Source: Sphingobacterium sp.
Lineage (GTDB): Bacteria > Bacteroidota > Bacteroidia > Sphingobacteriales > Sphingobacteriaceae
Reading direction: 5' to 3'
Length of the DNA stretch: 35,839 nt
NCBI GenBank assembly: GCA_031277715.1
Contig: JAITLW010000016.1
Coordinates: forward strand, 1-35,839
Shown here: in pieces, positions 1 to 7,346 of the stretch
Position numbering within the stretch: the first letter of the stretch is position 1
Layout: every line of letters begins with the position of its first letter
Position numbers and translations under genes: made by a program
Notes under the pieces: generated by a model
What the model was told of the DNA's origin: nothing
Seen by the model: the letters and a program-made list of their open reading frames with translations, nothing else
Database searches by the model: none

Positions 1-740
1 TTGACAACAAAAAGGGGTAAACAAGCTATTCCCAGATTACTGATTACACTTTGTTTTGTTGATTCTATACTCCATACCTCCAGAGTTTGTCCTGTAAGTT
101 TTATTTCTTTTCCCCTTAAGTATTCTCCAAAATAAATCTGATAAATCGCATTAGGATCATTGTTAATAATAGAGATATTTTTAGTTTGATTGCTCGTGTC
201 AAAATCACGTTGAGAAATTGCCATATCAGGTGATACAATTATACCAATACTGAAATCCTTTATTTTGTTTACAATAATCTGTTCATCGTATTCAAAAGCT
301 TGGTAATGGATTCCTAAGTCTATTTCATTACGGATGACTTCTTTTTGAATGTCGTACCGGTTTTTCACCTTAAGCTTTAACGTGACATCTGGAGCTTTTT
401 TTATAAACTTTTTTAAAACCGGTTGGATAATATATGTCAAGATACTATCAGAAACTGAAATCGTTAAACTGCCTTCTATCTTTTTGCTTTTAGAATTCAA
501 TAAACGTATTTGTCCTATTTGGTCTTCTATTTTTTTGATATGTGGTATCAGTTTTAGTGATTGTTCAGTAGGAAGCATTCTTCGGCCAATTTTCTCAAAC
601 AATGGAAATTTTACCTCATTTTCCAATTGTTGCATTTGATAGCTGATAGCCGATAGAGAGTAGTTTAGCTCACTTGCCGCATCTTGAAAATTACCTTTTT
701 CTACAATTGTTTTAAAACTTAGGAGATGTCGAATATCCAT
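1..740 (-). CDS. LysR-family transcriptional regulator (C-terminus cut by window edge)
   Basis: This gene is absent from the ORF track because it runs off the left edge; I read it from the reverse complement. It starts MDIRHLLSFKTIVEKGNFQ and stays open for about 246 codons. Residues 1-60 form the LysR winged helix-turn-helix (QDAASELNYSLSAISYQMQQLE, FEKIGRR). The rest fits the periplasmic-binding-like effector domain (LTISVSDSI, EIDLGIHYQ). LysR proteins are usually about 300 aa, so roughly 50 residues are missing. It is divergent from the TauE/SafE permease gene with a 169-nt gap. This is the classic arrangement for a LysR regulator controlling its neighbour and itself. The effector is unknown. 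The plus-strand ORF at 349-639 is a shadow of this gene. Confidence 0.9.
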   Translation of the reverse strand, partial: MDIRHLLSFKTIVEKGNFQDAASELNYSLSAISYQMQQLENEVKFPLFEKIGRRMLPTEQSLKLIPHIKKIEDQIGQIRLLNSKSKKIEGSLTISVSDSILTYIIQPVLKKFIKKAPDVTLKLKVKNRYDIQKEVIRNEIDLGIHYQAFEYDEQIIVNKIKDFSIGIIVSPDMAISQRDFDTSNQTKNISIINNDPNAIYQIYFGEYLRGKEIKLTGQTLEVWSIESTKQSVISNLGIACLPLFVV

Positions 741-759
741 ACTTCAATAAATTTGAAGT
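741..759. promoter_or_regulatory. Inverted repeat abutting the LysR start codon
   Basis: ACTTCA-N7-TGAAGT is a perfect 6-bp inverted repeat in 19 bp, touching the LysR start codon. Its length and symmetry fit a LysR-type operator (T-N11-A class). The position suggests autorepression. That role is inferred. Confidence 0.35.
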
Positions 760-779
760 AAAATTACGAATAATTCCGA

Positions 780-810
780 TTGTTTGAAGAGTTGTTGTGT
801 GTTACTTTTG
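780..810 (+). promoter_or_regulatory. Bacteroidota-type promoter for the TauE/SafE gene
   Basis: A TTG (780-782) lies 20 nt before TACTTTTG (803-810), a full match to TAnnTTTG. Predicted transcription start is near 817, leaving a 5' UTR of about 90 nt before the permease ATG at 910. Confidence 0.45.
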
Positions 811-909
811 TGAAAGTAAGTTTATATGTACTTGTTTAAATTTATAGCAGGAATTACAAATCATATAACGGATTTTTAAGAACACATTATCAAAACTAAA
901 AGCTTAAAA

Positions 910-1665
910 ATGAGCGATTACTCGACGTTGAATATTTTATTAATCATCATCACATTCTTTATTGCAGGATTTGTTAAAGGAGTGGCCGGGATGGGGTTAC
1001 CCACGATGGCAATGGGAATACTTAGCGTAGTTATGTCTCCAGTCAGCGCTGCTTCACTTTTAATCATTCCATCCTTTGTGACTAATTTTTGGCAACTGTT
1101 TACCGGACCAAATTTTCGCGGATTAATAAAGAGATTTTGGATAATGATGGTGGGGATAGTAATTGGAACGCTTGCCGGATCATGGCTCCTTACGAGTGCC
1201 AATACCCCGTATACAGGAATAGTGTTGGGGCTTGCTTTACTAATCTATTCTATACACGGATTGACTGCAAAACCATTGTCTACTCCCTTAAGATTGGAAC
1301 GTCGATTATCGCCAATTATGGGAGTGATAACAGGACTTCTCAATGGAGCCACAGGTGTTTTTACGTTGCCAGCGGTTCCTTATATCCAGTCTCTGGGGCT
1401 TTCTAAAGATGATCTGATCCAGGCACTAGGTTTGGCGTTCACGGTCTCAACAATTGCCCTCGCGACAGGGCTAGTCAAAGGTGGCGCTTTCCATCTTGGC
1501 AATATTAGTCTATCGGCGCTTGCTGTTGCACCTGCATTGTTCGGTATGTGGGCTGGTACTATAATTCGCAAACGCATTAGTGTAAAAACTTTCCGTATTT
1601 GCTTTTTTATATTTATTGCAGTACTAGGTCTAGAACTAGCTCTTCATCCTATTTTGACGACTTAA
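910..1665 (+). CDS. TauE/SafE (TSUP) family membrane permease
   Basis: A 251-aa, almost entirely hydrophobic protein with about eight membrane segments. The N-terminal part carries the glycine-rich FIAGFVKGVAGMGLPTMAMG signature of the TSUP family. A second half-repeat (GVITGLLNGATGVFTLPAVPYIQ) shows the usual internal duplication. TSUP members export or import sulfite, sulfoacetate, taurine-derived or other small organic anions across the inner membrane; the substrate cannot be read from sequence. Length is normal for the family. The gene is divergent from the LysR regulator, its most likely controller. It ends 113 nt before the convergent methyltransferase gene. Confidence 0.88.
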   Translation: MSDYSTLNILLIIITFFIAGFVKGVAGMGLPTMAMGILSVVMSPVSAASLLIIPSFVTNFWQLFTGPNFRGLIKRFWIMMVGIVIGTLAGSWLLTSANTPYTGIVLGLALLIYSIHGLTAKPLSTPLRLERRLSPIMGVITGLLNGATGVFTLPAVPYIQSLGLSKDDLIQALGLAFTVSTIALATGLVKGGAFHLGNISLSALAVAPALFGMWAGTIIRKRISVKTFRICFFIFIAVLGLELALHPILTT

Positions 1666-1778
1666 TGATTCTAAAATATAATGTTCTTTAGAAAACAGAA
1701 CTACGTAACGCCCAGTTCATTCAAGAAGTATCTTCATTTCATTACTTCCATATTGTTAGGTCATTCATTACTGTTTAC

Positions 1779-2540
1779 CTAGTGGCCTACATAGAGCATT
1801 GTATCGTATTTAAATAGCACTTTACCTTTCTCTTGATAGCTGTCAAAGAGTTCTTCTAAAGCATTCATTACCTCATCATAGTTTTTGTCCTCTTCTTTTG
1901 GAGCGTAAGAAGAGGAGCGAAGCCTTCCTTTTAGTTCCGTTAGATTGAAGACCTGCTGATTTTCCAGTTCAATTAATTGCATCGACTTGGGAGCTAAAAA
2001 TGAACTGATTTCATCTATATTAATATTCCTTTGCGTTACTTTAGCATACTCTGGTATCAAGCTCCTCATTAGGTGTTCATACTCTTGCTGGAATGGATCG
2101 TCTATACTTCTTTCGTTCCATGCCAGTACAATTGTCCCTTCGCGCTTTAAAATCCGAAGGAACTCTTTTTTTGTTTTATCGAAGTCAAACCAATGATATG
2201 CCTGCCCACAGAAAATTAAATCTATGGACCGTTCTTCCAAAGTAGTTTCCTCTGCTGTACCATTTATAGGCTTGAAATTTTCATTACCTCGAAAAAGAGC
2301 TTCACTGGCCCGTCGCATTTCTAAATTAGGCTCGACTGCATAAACAAGATTTCCTGCCTCTACAAATCGCTGTGAAGACAGTCCGGTTCCGCTACCGATA
2401 TCTGCCACCACAAAATCACTGTCTAGACCTATAGTCTGGGACAGTTTCTCGATAATCTCTGCAGGATAGTGAGGTCTATATTTGACGTAGTCAGCTACCC
2501 GATCTGAAAATCTTGTTGTATTTGATCTATTTGTTTGCAT
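1779..2540 (-). CDS. Class I SAM-dependent methyltransferase
   Basis: A 253-aa cytoplasmic protein with a Methyltransf_11/BioC-like fold. Motif I is VADIGSGTGLSSQRF (residues 45-59) and binds S-adenosylmethionine. An acidic residue at the end of strand 2 (VEPNLEMR) would contact the ribose. IDLIFCGQAYHWFD is the motif IV region, and the YHWF stretch is typical of the UbiE/BioC/trans-aconitate methyltransferase group. The N-terminus (TTRFSDRVADYVKYRPHYP) matches small-molecule methyltransferases of this group. The substrate is unknown. The gene stands alone, convergent with the permease gene and 89 nt downstream of the DUF1016 gene on the same strand. Confidence 0.85.
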   Translation of the reverse strand: MQTNRSNTTRFSDRVADYVKYRPHYPAEIIEKLSQTIGLDSDFVVADIGSGTGLSSQRFVEAGNLVYAVEPNLEMRRASEALFRGNENFKPINGTAEETTLEERSIDLIFCGQAYHWFDFDKTKKEFLRILKREGTIVLAWNERSIDDPFQQEYEHLMRSLIPEYAKVTQRNINIDEISSFLAPKSMQLIELENQQVFNLTELKGRLRSSSYAPKEEDKNYDEVMNALEELFDSYQEKGKVLFKYDTMLYVGH

Positions 2541-2568
2541 AGCTCTTAATAAACTATTATCGTATTTT

Positions 2569-2600
2569 CTAATTTAAGACTAAATAGCGGTTAATTCAAG
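2569..2600 (-). promoter_or_regulatory. Possible promoter for the methyltransferase gene
   Basis: On the minus strand TTG is followed after exactly 20 nt by TAAATTAG, one mismatch from TAnnTTTG. It lies about 30 nt upstream of the start codon. Confidence 0.3.
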
Positions 2601-2629
2601 TTGGACTTTTTTTTCCTCATCTATTCTTG

Positions 2630-3787
2630 TTATCTATAAATCACAGCCTGCTCGCGAAGTACGTTGTTCTCCCGTTCGATTTCGGCGATGAGCTCTTCTT
2701 CCGATGGCAGTTCAAGTAGATATTTGCTTACGAACAATTGTTGATCGCTATCCGCGATAGCATATTCGACCAAAGCTTTGTTTTGATTGGTTACGAGCAA
2801 TAGTCCGACAGGCGGGTTGTCGTCCTTTTGCATCATCTCCTTTTTGTAATAATTCACATAGGTCTTCAATTGTCCGATATGCTCATGTTTGACTTCATCC
2901 ACTTTGAGTTCCACAAGGACGTGACATTTTAGTGTCCGATGGTAGAACACCAGATCGATAAAGAAGTATTCACCACCAATCAGGATACGCTTCTGTTTAG
3001 CTTCGAAACAGAAGCCGTGTCCCATTTCAAGAAGAAAGCTCTCTAGATGCTCGAGTAGCGATCTTTCGAGGTCACTTTCATAGACTACGTCTTTGGCTTT
3101 GAGTCCGAGAAATTCAAAGGTAAAAGGAGACTTGATGATGTCTTTTGCTGCAATGGTTTCTGCCGTTTGTTTGACCATCTTTGATAACATGTCCGGCTTT
3201 TTACTTATTTCGCTTCTTTCGTAGTAAAGGGTATTGATTTGTCTTTTTAACTCTCGGACACTCCAAGCGTTTTTAATTGTTTCAAATTCAAGAAATGTTC
3301 TTTTCTTAAGATCAGTAATGGGAATAAGCTCTAATAGATGTGAAAATGATAGGTTGTAGAGTAACTTTTTAGGAGAAATTGGCGTTGATAGGAATTCATC
3401 AGACATTGTTTGATGAATTGTAGTGTCTTTATTATCAGTTGTTTGTAATTGGTCGGACAGTGTCTGACCAATTCGAATTCCTTTGGAGCTACTATTTGCA
3501 AGATTCTCTTTTACAGCAGATTGTAAGTGAGGATATGCTACATAGAACTGCCTGCATAGCTTTAAATTGGTAATAGACAGTCCCTTTATTTTAATAGAAT
3601 TTGCAAGCTCAGGGAGTAGGCCTTCACCATACCTAGCCCTGTCTTCACCATTCTGTTCGAATTCGACAATGTATAGCCCAATCAACCAGTTGCGTAGGGT
3701 AAGCGATTGGTTTACTGCCTTAACAGCAGAAAGCTGTAGCTCCTCGTGCGTATTTTGTATACTGCTTACAAGTTTATCAAATTCCAT
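2630..3787 (-). CDS. DUF1016 (YhcG-type) PDDEXK nuclease family protein
   Basis: A 385-aa protein with the DUF1016 N-terminal domain (about 1-100 and 136-190: LRNWLIGLYIVEFEQNG, ARYGEGLLPELA, SFSHLLELI) and a C-terminal PDDEXK nuclease domain (about 220-350). The likely active site is E242, D278 in FFIDLVFYH and E293/K295 in LVELK. The family is predicted to cleave nucleic acid and is often found beside restriction-modification or other defence genes; none are seen here, so this copy is solitary. Residues 106-114 (IGQTLSDQL) and 124-132 (IHQTMSDEF) are a two-unit repeat in the linker between the two halves of the N-terminal domain. Both units are encoded by near-palindromic DNA (see separate entries). 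The start is the ATG before EFDKLVSSIQ. Confidence 0.85.
   Translation of the reverse strand: MEFDKLVSSIQNTHEELQLSAVKAVNQSLTLRNWLIGLYIVEFEQNGEDRARYGEGLLPELANSIKIKGLSITNLKLCRQFYVAYPHLQSAVKENLANSSSKGIRIGQTLSDQLQTTDNKDTTIHQTMSDEFLSTPISPKKLLYNLSFSHLLELIPITDLKKRTFLEFETIKNAWSVRELKRQINTLYYERSEISKKPDMLSKMVKQTAETIAAKDIIKSPFTFEFLGLKAKDVVYESDLERSLLEHLESFLLEMGHGFCFEAKQKRILIGGEYFFIDLVFYHRTLKCHVLVELKVDEVKHEHIGQLKTYVNYYKKEMMQKDDNPPVGLLLVTNQNKALVEYAIADSDQQLFVSKYLLELPSEEELIAEIERENNVLREQAVIYR
3393..3419. repeat. 27-nt near-palindrome inside the DUF1016 gene, copy 1
   Basis: The arms AATTCATCA and TGATGAATT are perfect 9-bp complements. The 9-nt middle, GACATTGTT, is itself nearly symmetric. Only one of 13 pairs is mismatched (G3402/T3410). 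The minus-strand codons give IHQTMSDEF. Confidence 0.8.
3447..3473. repeat. 27-nt near-palindrome inside the DUF1016 gene, copy 2
   Basis: The arms AATTGGTC and GACCAATT flank GGACAGTGTCT. Again one of 13 pairs is mismatched (G3455/T3465). Its centre is exactly 54 bp (18 codons) from that of copy 1. The differences at pairs 5 and 6 are matched on both arms. Codons give IGQTLSDQL. Confidence 0.8.
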
Positions 3788-4150
3788 CAGAATATTTTTT
3801 AAAAAATGTTAATAATTGGATTCAAACACCTAACTTACAATAAGTTAATGAATAATATTTTAAACTAAAAATTTTAGTATACAAATTGTTTACTTAATCC
3901 TACCGTTCATACTCTTTTCAGCGATGAAGCGGTGTTAAAGAGGGAAGAAGAGGGGATGTTTGTTTGGATATTCTACCTTATAATTGAGGACTGAGTATCT
4001 TTTAATAGTGTGGGTTATTTTAATAACGATAAGCACCTCATAGAAAAATAGATTACCTTTCATTATCTCCATTTTGTTTCAGATTTATCGATTCTTTGTA
4101 TCTTAGCACTTGATTATAATTTCCTGTAATCTTTGCTTGAAACTCTTAAT
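3788..4150. other. Gene-free intergenic region with three small perfect palindromes
   Basis: No convincing ORF lies in these 363 nt between the divergent DUF1016 and DedA genes. It holds three short perfect inverted repeats: TAACTTA-CAA-TAAGTTA (3831-3847), ACTAAAA-A-TTTTAGT (3864-3878) and GTTATT-TT-AATAAC (4014-4027). The first two sit 44-91 nt upstream of the DUF1016 start and could be operators. A weak promoter-like TTTG (4073-4076) plus TATCTTAG (4099-4106) precedes DedA. Confidence 0.4.
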
Positions 4151-4813
4151 ATGGATATTTTTTTTGAATTTTTAAACAACCTGTCCAATCCGGATTGGAT
4201 CGTATCGCATGGAGGATTGTATCTTTTGTTGTTTATTGTTTTTGCCGAAACAGGGATTATGATTGGATTCTTCCTTCCTGGAGATCCCCTACTTTTTATC
4301 GCTGGAATGATTGTATCCAATATGACACTTTCTCCAGGAGCAGAATTGCCTACACTCTTAAGTTGGATCTTGCTTATCTCACTTTCTGCCGTTTTGGGTA
4401 ATTTTTTGGGCTACTGGTGCGGTAAGGTTTTTGGCAACCGGATAATGGGAATGAAAGATACCTGGTTTTTCAAAAGGCACTATATTGTTAAAGCCCAGGA
4501 GTTCTACGAAAAGCGAGGCGGTGGTGCGATTGTTTTGGCTAGATTTCTTCCGGTGGTGCGTACATTCGCACCCATCGTGGCTGGTATTGTAAACATGGAC
4601 TTTAAGAAATTTGTCATTTATAATATCCTCGGTGCGGTTATATGGGCCGGAAGTTTGATGACCTTAGGTTATTTGCTGGGTGAGAATCCGTGGGTACAAC
4701 GTAATCTAGAGTTCGTTATCTTAGGGATCGTACTCGTTGCAACTGCTCCCGTCATCTTAAAAGCTCTTGTTGGGAGAGGCAAAGTAAAGACTTCGGTTAG
4801 TGATACTGATTAG
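4151..4813 (+). CDS. DedA/VTT-family inner-membrane protein
   Basis: The protein is 220 aa from the ATG at 4151. The ORF track begins earlier at a TTG, but MDIFFEFLNNL is the usual DedA beginning. Signatures are GLYLLLFIVFAETG, GFFLPGDPLLF, the glycine-rich SAVLGNFLGYWCG, FKRHYIVKAQEFYEKRGG and the hallmark ARFLPVVRTFAPIVAG. DedA/SNARE-associated proteins are inner-membrane proteins with re-entrant loops. They act in lipid-carrier (undecaprenyl phosphate) or phospholipid translocation and membrane homeostasis. The conserved arginine and proline of the RxxPxxR motif are present. The gene is monocistronic or loosely followed by nudK, 68 nt downstream. Confidence 0.9.
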   Translation: MDIFFEFLNNLSNPDWIVSHGGLYLLLFIVFAETGIMIGFFLPGDPLLFIAGMIVSNMTLSPGAELPTLLSWILLISLSAVLGNFLGYWCGKVFGNRIMGMKDTWFFKRHYIVKAQEFYEKRGGGAIVLARFLPVVRTFAPIVAGIVNMDFKKFVIYNILGAVIWAGSLMTLGYLLGENPWVQRNLEFVILGIVLVATAPVILKALVGRGKVKTSVSDTD

Positions 4814-4881
4814 CAACAGCCTATCTTTTTTGATTAGCGTTCTTCCTATTTGTTTATACTTTAATAAAGCATCATTAGGCA

Positions 4882-5460
4882 ATGATAGATAATATAAAGA
4901 TCTTAGACACCGAAATTCTGTCCGACAATTGGTACATCCTTAAAAAGATAACCTACGAGTACGTTAAAAAGGATGGCACCAGATTGACCCAGAGCAGAGA
5001 ATCTTATGACAGAGGTAATGGAGCGACGATTTTACTTTATAACAAATCACAAAAGACCGTCATACTGACCAGGCAATTTCGCTTACCGACGTTTGTTAAC
5101 GGCAATGAGTCAGGTATGTTGATCGAATCCTGTGCAGGCCTGTTGGACAAAGACAATGCAGAAGATTGCATCAGAAGAGAAACAGAAGAAGAGACTGGCT
5201 ATAAAATTACTGATGTCCAAAAGATTTTTGAAGCCTATATGTCACCGGGTTCAGTCACCGAAATTTTATATTTCTTTATCGCTGAATATTCGAAAGAGAT
5301 GAAGGTCACCGATGGTGGTGGTCTTGAAGAAGAGGAAGAAAATATTGAAGTGTTAGAACTAGAAATCGAGGAAGCGATGAATATGCTCAAGTCCGGAGAA
5401 ATAAAAGATGCTAAGACAATTATGCTTCTTCAATACATTAAGCTTAATAATATTTTATAA
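4882..5460 (+). CDS. nudK: GDP-mannose pyrophosphatase (Nudix hydrolase) NudK
   Basis: A 192-aa Nudix protein whose layout follows E. coli NudK along its length. It has the Nudix box [20 protein letters not shown] at about 86-105 followed by GY. Next comes the NudK-specific stretch [19 protein letters not shown]. The acidic [16 protein letters not shown] segment follows, and the C-terminal [15 protein letters not shown] matches the NudK end. NudK hydrolyses GDP-mannose to GMP and mannose-1-phosphate and works on related nucleotide sugars. It needs magnesium, bound by the glutamates of the box, and acts in the cytoplasm. The box glutamate seen as E in E. coli NudK (GLLDNDE) is an asparagine here (GLLDKDN); the REx2EE core is intact, so activity is likely kept. 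Confidence 0.88.
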   Translation: MIDNIKILDTEILSDNWYILKKITYEYVKKDGTRLTQSRESYDRGNGATILLYNKSQKTVILTRQFRLPTFVNGNESGMLIESCAGLLDKDNAEDCIRRETEEETGYKITDVQKIFEAYMSPGSVTEILYFFIAEYSKEMKVTDGGGLEEEEENIEVLELEIEEAMNMLKSGEIKDAKTIMLLQYIKLNNIL

Positions 5461-5586
5461 CCCTCTGTTTTCTATCTCTTTTTACCTTTCTCTCCTACCA
5501 CAGATGGCTCTGGATCTATGGAATACACGTGCTTCTGTTTTTAATGATTAATACGAGAGCGAGGAGAGGGGAATTGACAGTTATTA

Positions 5587-5609
5587 GGCACTTCAAATAT
5601 TGAAGTGCC
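5587..5609. repeat. Strong intergenic hairpin after nudK
   Basis: GGCACTTCAA-ATA-TTGAAGTGCC is a perfect 10-bp stem with a 3-nt loop. An overlapping outer pair, TTAGGC (5584-5589) and GCCTAA (5611-5616), could form a competing stem. No U-run follows, so it is not a classic terminator. It could be a 3'-UTR processing structure of nudK or an operator. The rest of 5461-5664 shows no gene. Confidence 0.5.
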
Positions 5610-5664
5610 AGCCTAAGGGAATACTTAGAGCCTAAAGCTATTTTGAGCTAAGCGTAATACAATG

Positions 5665-5708
5665 ACAAACCAATGGTTTCTGAAAAAAATCTTTGGTTTG
5701 TTTTTTTT
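5665..5708 (+). terminator. Intrinsic terminator or attenuator just upstream of the SDR gene
   Basis: ACAAACCAA and TTGGTTTGT form a perfect 9-bp stem with a 19-nt loop, followed by eight Ts. It lies 205 nt after nudK and only 43 nt before the next ATG. The 5' arm can also pair with GGTTT at 5675-5679, giving a smaller alternative hairpin. Confidence 0.6.
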
Positions 5709-5751
5709 AAATGGTTAATTTTTTTTATTAAAAATCTAACGCAATAAACCG

Positions 5752-6396
5752 ATGAAAGTGATAATAACAGGAGCGACAGGCATGGTAGGCGAGGGCGTAC
5801 TATTAGAATGTCTAAACAATACGGCGGTGAGTCAGGTGTTGAGTGTTTCGAGAAAATCTTCAGGAATCAGTCATCCCAAGATGAAAGAGTTGCTGGTCAC
5901 TGATTTTACAAAAATGGCGGATTATAAAAATGAAACGACAGGTTATGATGCTTGTTTTTTCTGTGCAGGAATCAGTTCTGTGGGTATGTCCGAAGAGAAA
6001 TTCACACAAATTACTTACACGACCACGATGGCATTTGCCAAATCTTTATTGGAAGCAAATAATCATATGACTTTCATTTATGTCAGCGGATCAAGTACCG
6101 ATTCTACAGAAAATGGAAGTGTGATGTGGGCTCGGGTCAAAGGAAAAACAGAAAATGATTTGGCAAAATTGGGTTTTCAAAAAGCATTTAGTTTCCGTCC
6201 CGGCGGTATGTTGCCGTACAAAGGGCAGATGCACGCCCGTAAAAGTTATGTGGTCATTGCCAACATCTTGAAATTTATTTTACCAAGTAAAATATTATCG
6301 CTCTCAGAAGTGGGACAGGCTATGATTCATGCAGTACAGCGAGACGATGTCAAGCCTATTTTAGAAATCAAAGATATCAAGGCTTTGGCAAAGTAA
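5752..6396 (+). CDS. NAD(P)-binding atypical SDR / epimerase-like protein
   Basis: A 214-aa cytoplasmic Rossmann-fold protein. The N-terminal dinucleotide-binding motif is ITGATGMVGEGV (residues 5-16). It ends after a region typical of short NAD-dependent epimerase/HTATIP2-like proteins (FSFRPGGMLPYKGQMHARKSY). In the usual catalytic position the segment reads MWARVKGKTEND, so Trp replaces the YxxxK tyrosine while the lysine is kept. It probably binds NAD(P)H but may not be a classical dehydrogenase. Its substrate is unknown. A terminator-like hairpin precedes the gene and another hairpin overlaps its stop codon, so it seems to be an isolated transcription unit. Confidence 0.8.
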   Translation: MKVIITGATGMVGEGVLLECLNNTAVSQVLSVSRKSSGISHPKMKELLVTDFTKMADYKNETTGYDACFFCAGISSVGMSEEKFTQITYTTTMAFAKSLLEANNHMTFIYVSGSSTDSTENGSVMWARVKGKTENDLAKLGFQKAFSFRPGGMLPYKGQMHARKSYVVIANILKFILPSKILSLSEVGQAMIHAVQRDDVKPILEIKDIKALAK

Positions 6397-6424
6397 ATTG
6401 CTTTGTCCGCTCGATAGCAATTTT
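6395..6424 (+). terminator. Terminator-like hairpin overlapping the SDR stop codon
   Basis: AAATTGCT and AGCAATTT form a perfect 8-bp stem with a 13-nt loop; the 3' arm runs into TTTT. The 5' arm begins within the TAA stop. The U-tract is short, so efficiency is uncertain. Confidence 0.45.
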
Positions 6425-6738
6425 AAAACTATCTTTCGAAATCTGGTGATCTGGCCACAGCTCAAAGTTACCTGCCGGTCTTTAATACAGCAAAAACTGG
6501 TTATTTAGCCGCGAATCTAGGAGTGTCCTATCCCGAATACTTCGTATGCTATGGCTGTCGCATTAGCTATACCTGATAAAGTATACGTAAGTTTCCATTT
6601 TAGGTTCTGTCTCCAAAGTAGAGAAAAAACTGTTCAAAATGAATGTTCTTGAATTTTACTTTTTGAACTGATCAAAGTTTTCTTTAAAATTGTCCGATAA
6701 TCAATTTTCCAAGACGATACACCTGGAATCAGATCACC
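6425..6738. other. Gene-free intergenic region before locus A
   Basis: No supported ORF was found here in either strand. The only recognisable signal is the promoter-like pair at 6662-6692. The stretch may hold decayed sequence but I cannot name a source. Confidence 0.4.
6662..6692 (+). promoter_or_regulatory. Possible promoter of the locus A sigma gene
   Basis: TTTG (6662-6665), 19 nt, then TAAAATTG (6685-6692), one mismatch from TAnnTTTG. Predicted start near 6699, about 40 nt before the sigma gene. Confidence 0.35.
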
Positions 6739-7320
6739 ATGCAACATACCGAAAAGTCAATCTTACAGTCTATAAAAATGAAGGATAAAAAAGGCCTCGA
6801 GGCTCTTTTTAGACAATTTTATAGACCATTGGTAATGTATGCCGGTCAGTACCTAGATAGACAGGATGAAGCAGAAGATCTCGTTCAGGAAGTGTTTGTC
6901 AGATTATGGGAGAGAGACTCTTTGCAAAATGTAGACTCGAAATTATACTCCTACCTGTATACCTCTGTAAGAAATGCCTGTCTGAATAGATTGGAAAGTC
7001 TGAAGGCTGTCAGGCAGTATACCTTAGATGAACTACCTGATGTCGCTGAAGAACAGCCTTTCGATGAAGCTGCTTGGGCGGTATACATTCAAAAAGTACA
7101 TGATGAAATCGATAAACTTCCGGAGCGTACACAGTTAATTTTCAGAGCTATAGTTCTAGATAAACGTAAGTATAAAGATGTAGCGCAAGAGATGGATATT
7201 TCTACAAATACCATAAAAACCAGTCTTTCGCGTGCCTTCGCCCGATTGCGTACGATATTCAAAGACGATGATATGGCACTATTCATGCTTTTCTGCATCT
7301 GTACCCGAATTCTAAAATAA
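6739..7320 (+). CDS. FecI-type ECF RNA polymerase sigma factor (locus A)
   Basis: A 193-aa sigma-70 family protein of the Bacteroidota-expanded ECF group. Region 2 is at about 18-85 (LFRQFYRPLVMYAGQYL, DEAEDLVQEVFVRLWER), which contacts core and the -10 element. Region 4 is at about 118-175 (LPERTQLIFRAIVLDKRKYKDVAQEM, STNTIKTSLSRAFARLR), the -35 helix-turn-helix. A short hydrophobic tail (MALFMLFCICTRI) is common in this subfamily. It lies 131 nt before fecR. By analogy with FecI/FecR it is held inactive by the anti-sigma factor until the SusC transducer is loaded, then transcribes the susC operon. Confidence 0.92.
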   Translation: MQHTEKSILQSIKMKDKKGLEALFRQFYRPLVMYAGQYLDRQDEAEDLVQEVFVRLWERDSLQNVDSKLYSYLYTSVRNACLNRLESLKAVRQYTLDELPDVAEEQPFDEAAWAVYIQKVHDEIDKLPERTQLIFRAIVLDKRKYKDVAQEMDISTNTIKTSLSRAFARLRTIFKDDDMALFMLFCICTRILK

Positions 7321-7346
7321 CAAAGAATGGTACTTCAAAAAAAATA

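Noticed and set aside
349-639. 96-aa plus-strand ORF in the track
   Set aside because: It lies fully inside the minus-strand LysR gene, which has clear HTH motifs; the ORF has no recognisable features.
1683-1740. Bidirectional terminator between the convergent permease and methyltransferase genes
   Set aside because: Only weak stems (GTTCT/AGAAC, GAAGTA/TACTTC) without clear U-runs were found.
2630-3787. DUF1016 gene as part of a restriction-modification or defence island
   Set aside because: No methylase specificity subunit, helicase or toxin-antitoxin gene is adjacent; the nearby methyltransferase is a small-molecule type.
5584-5616. Insertion-sequence terminal repeat or MITE
   Set aside because: The arms are a single compact hairpin without target duplications, a second end or a transposase.
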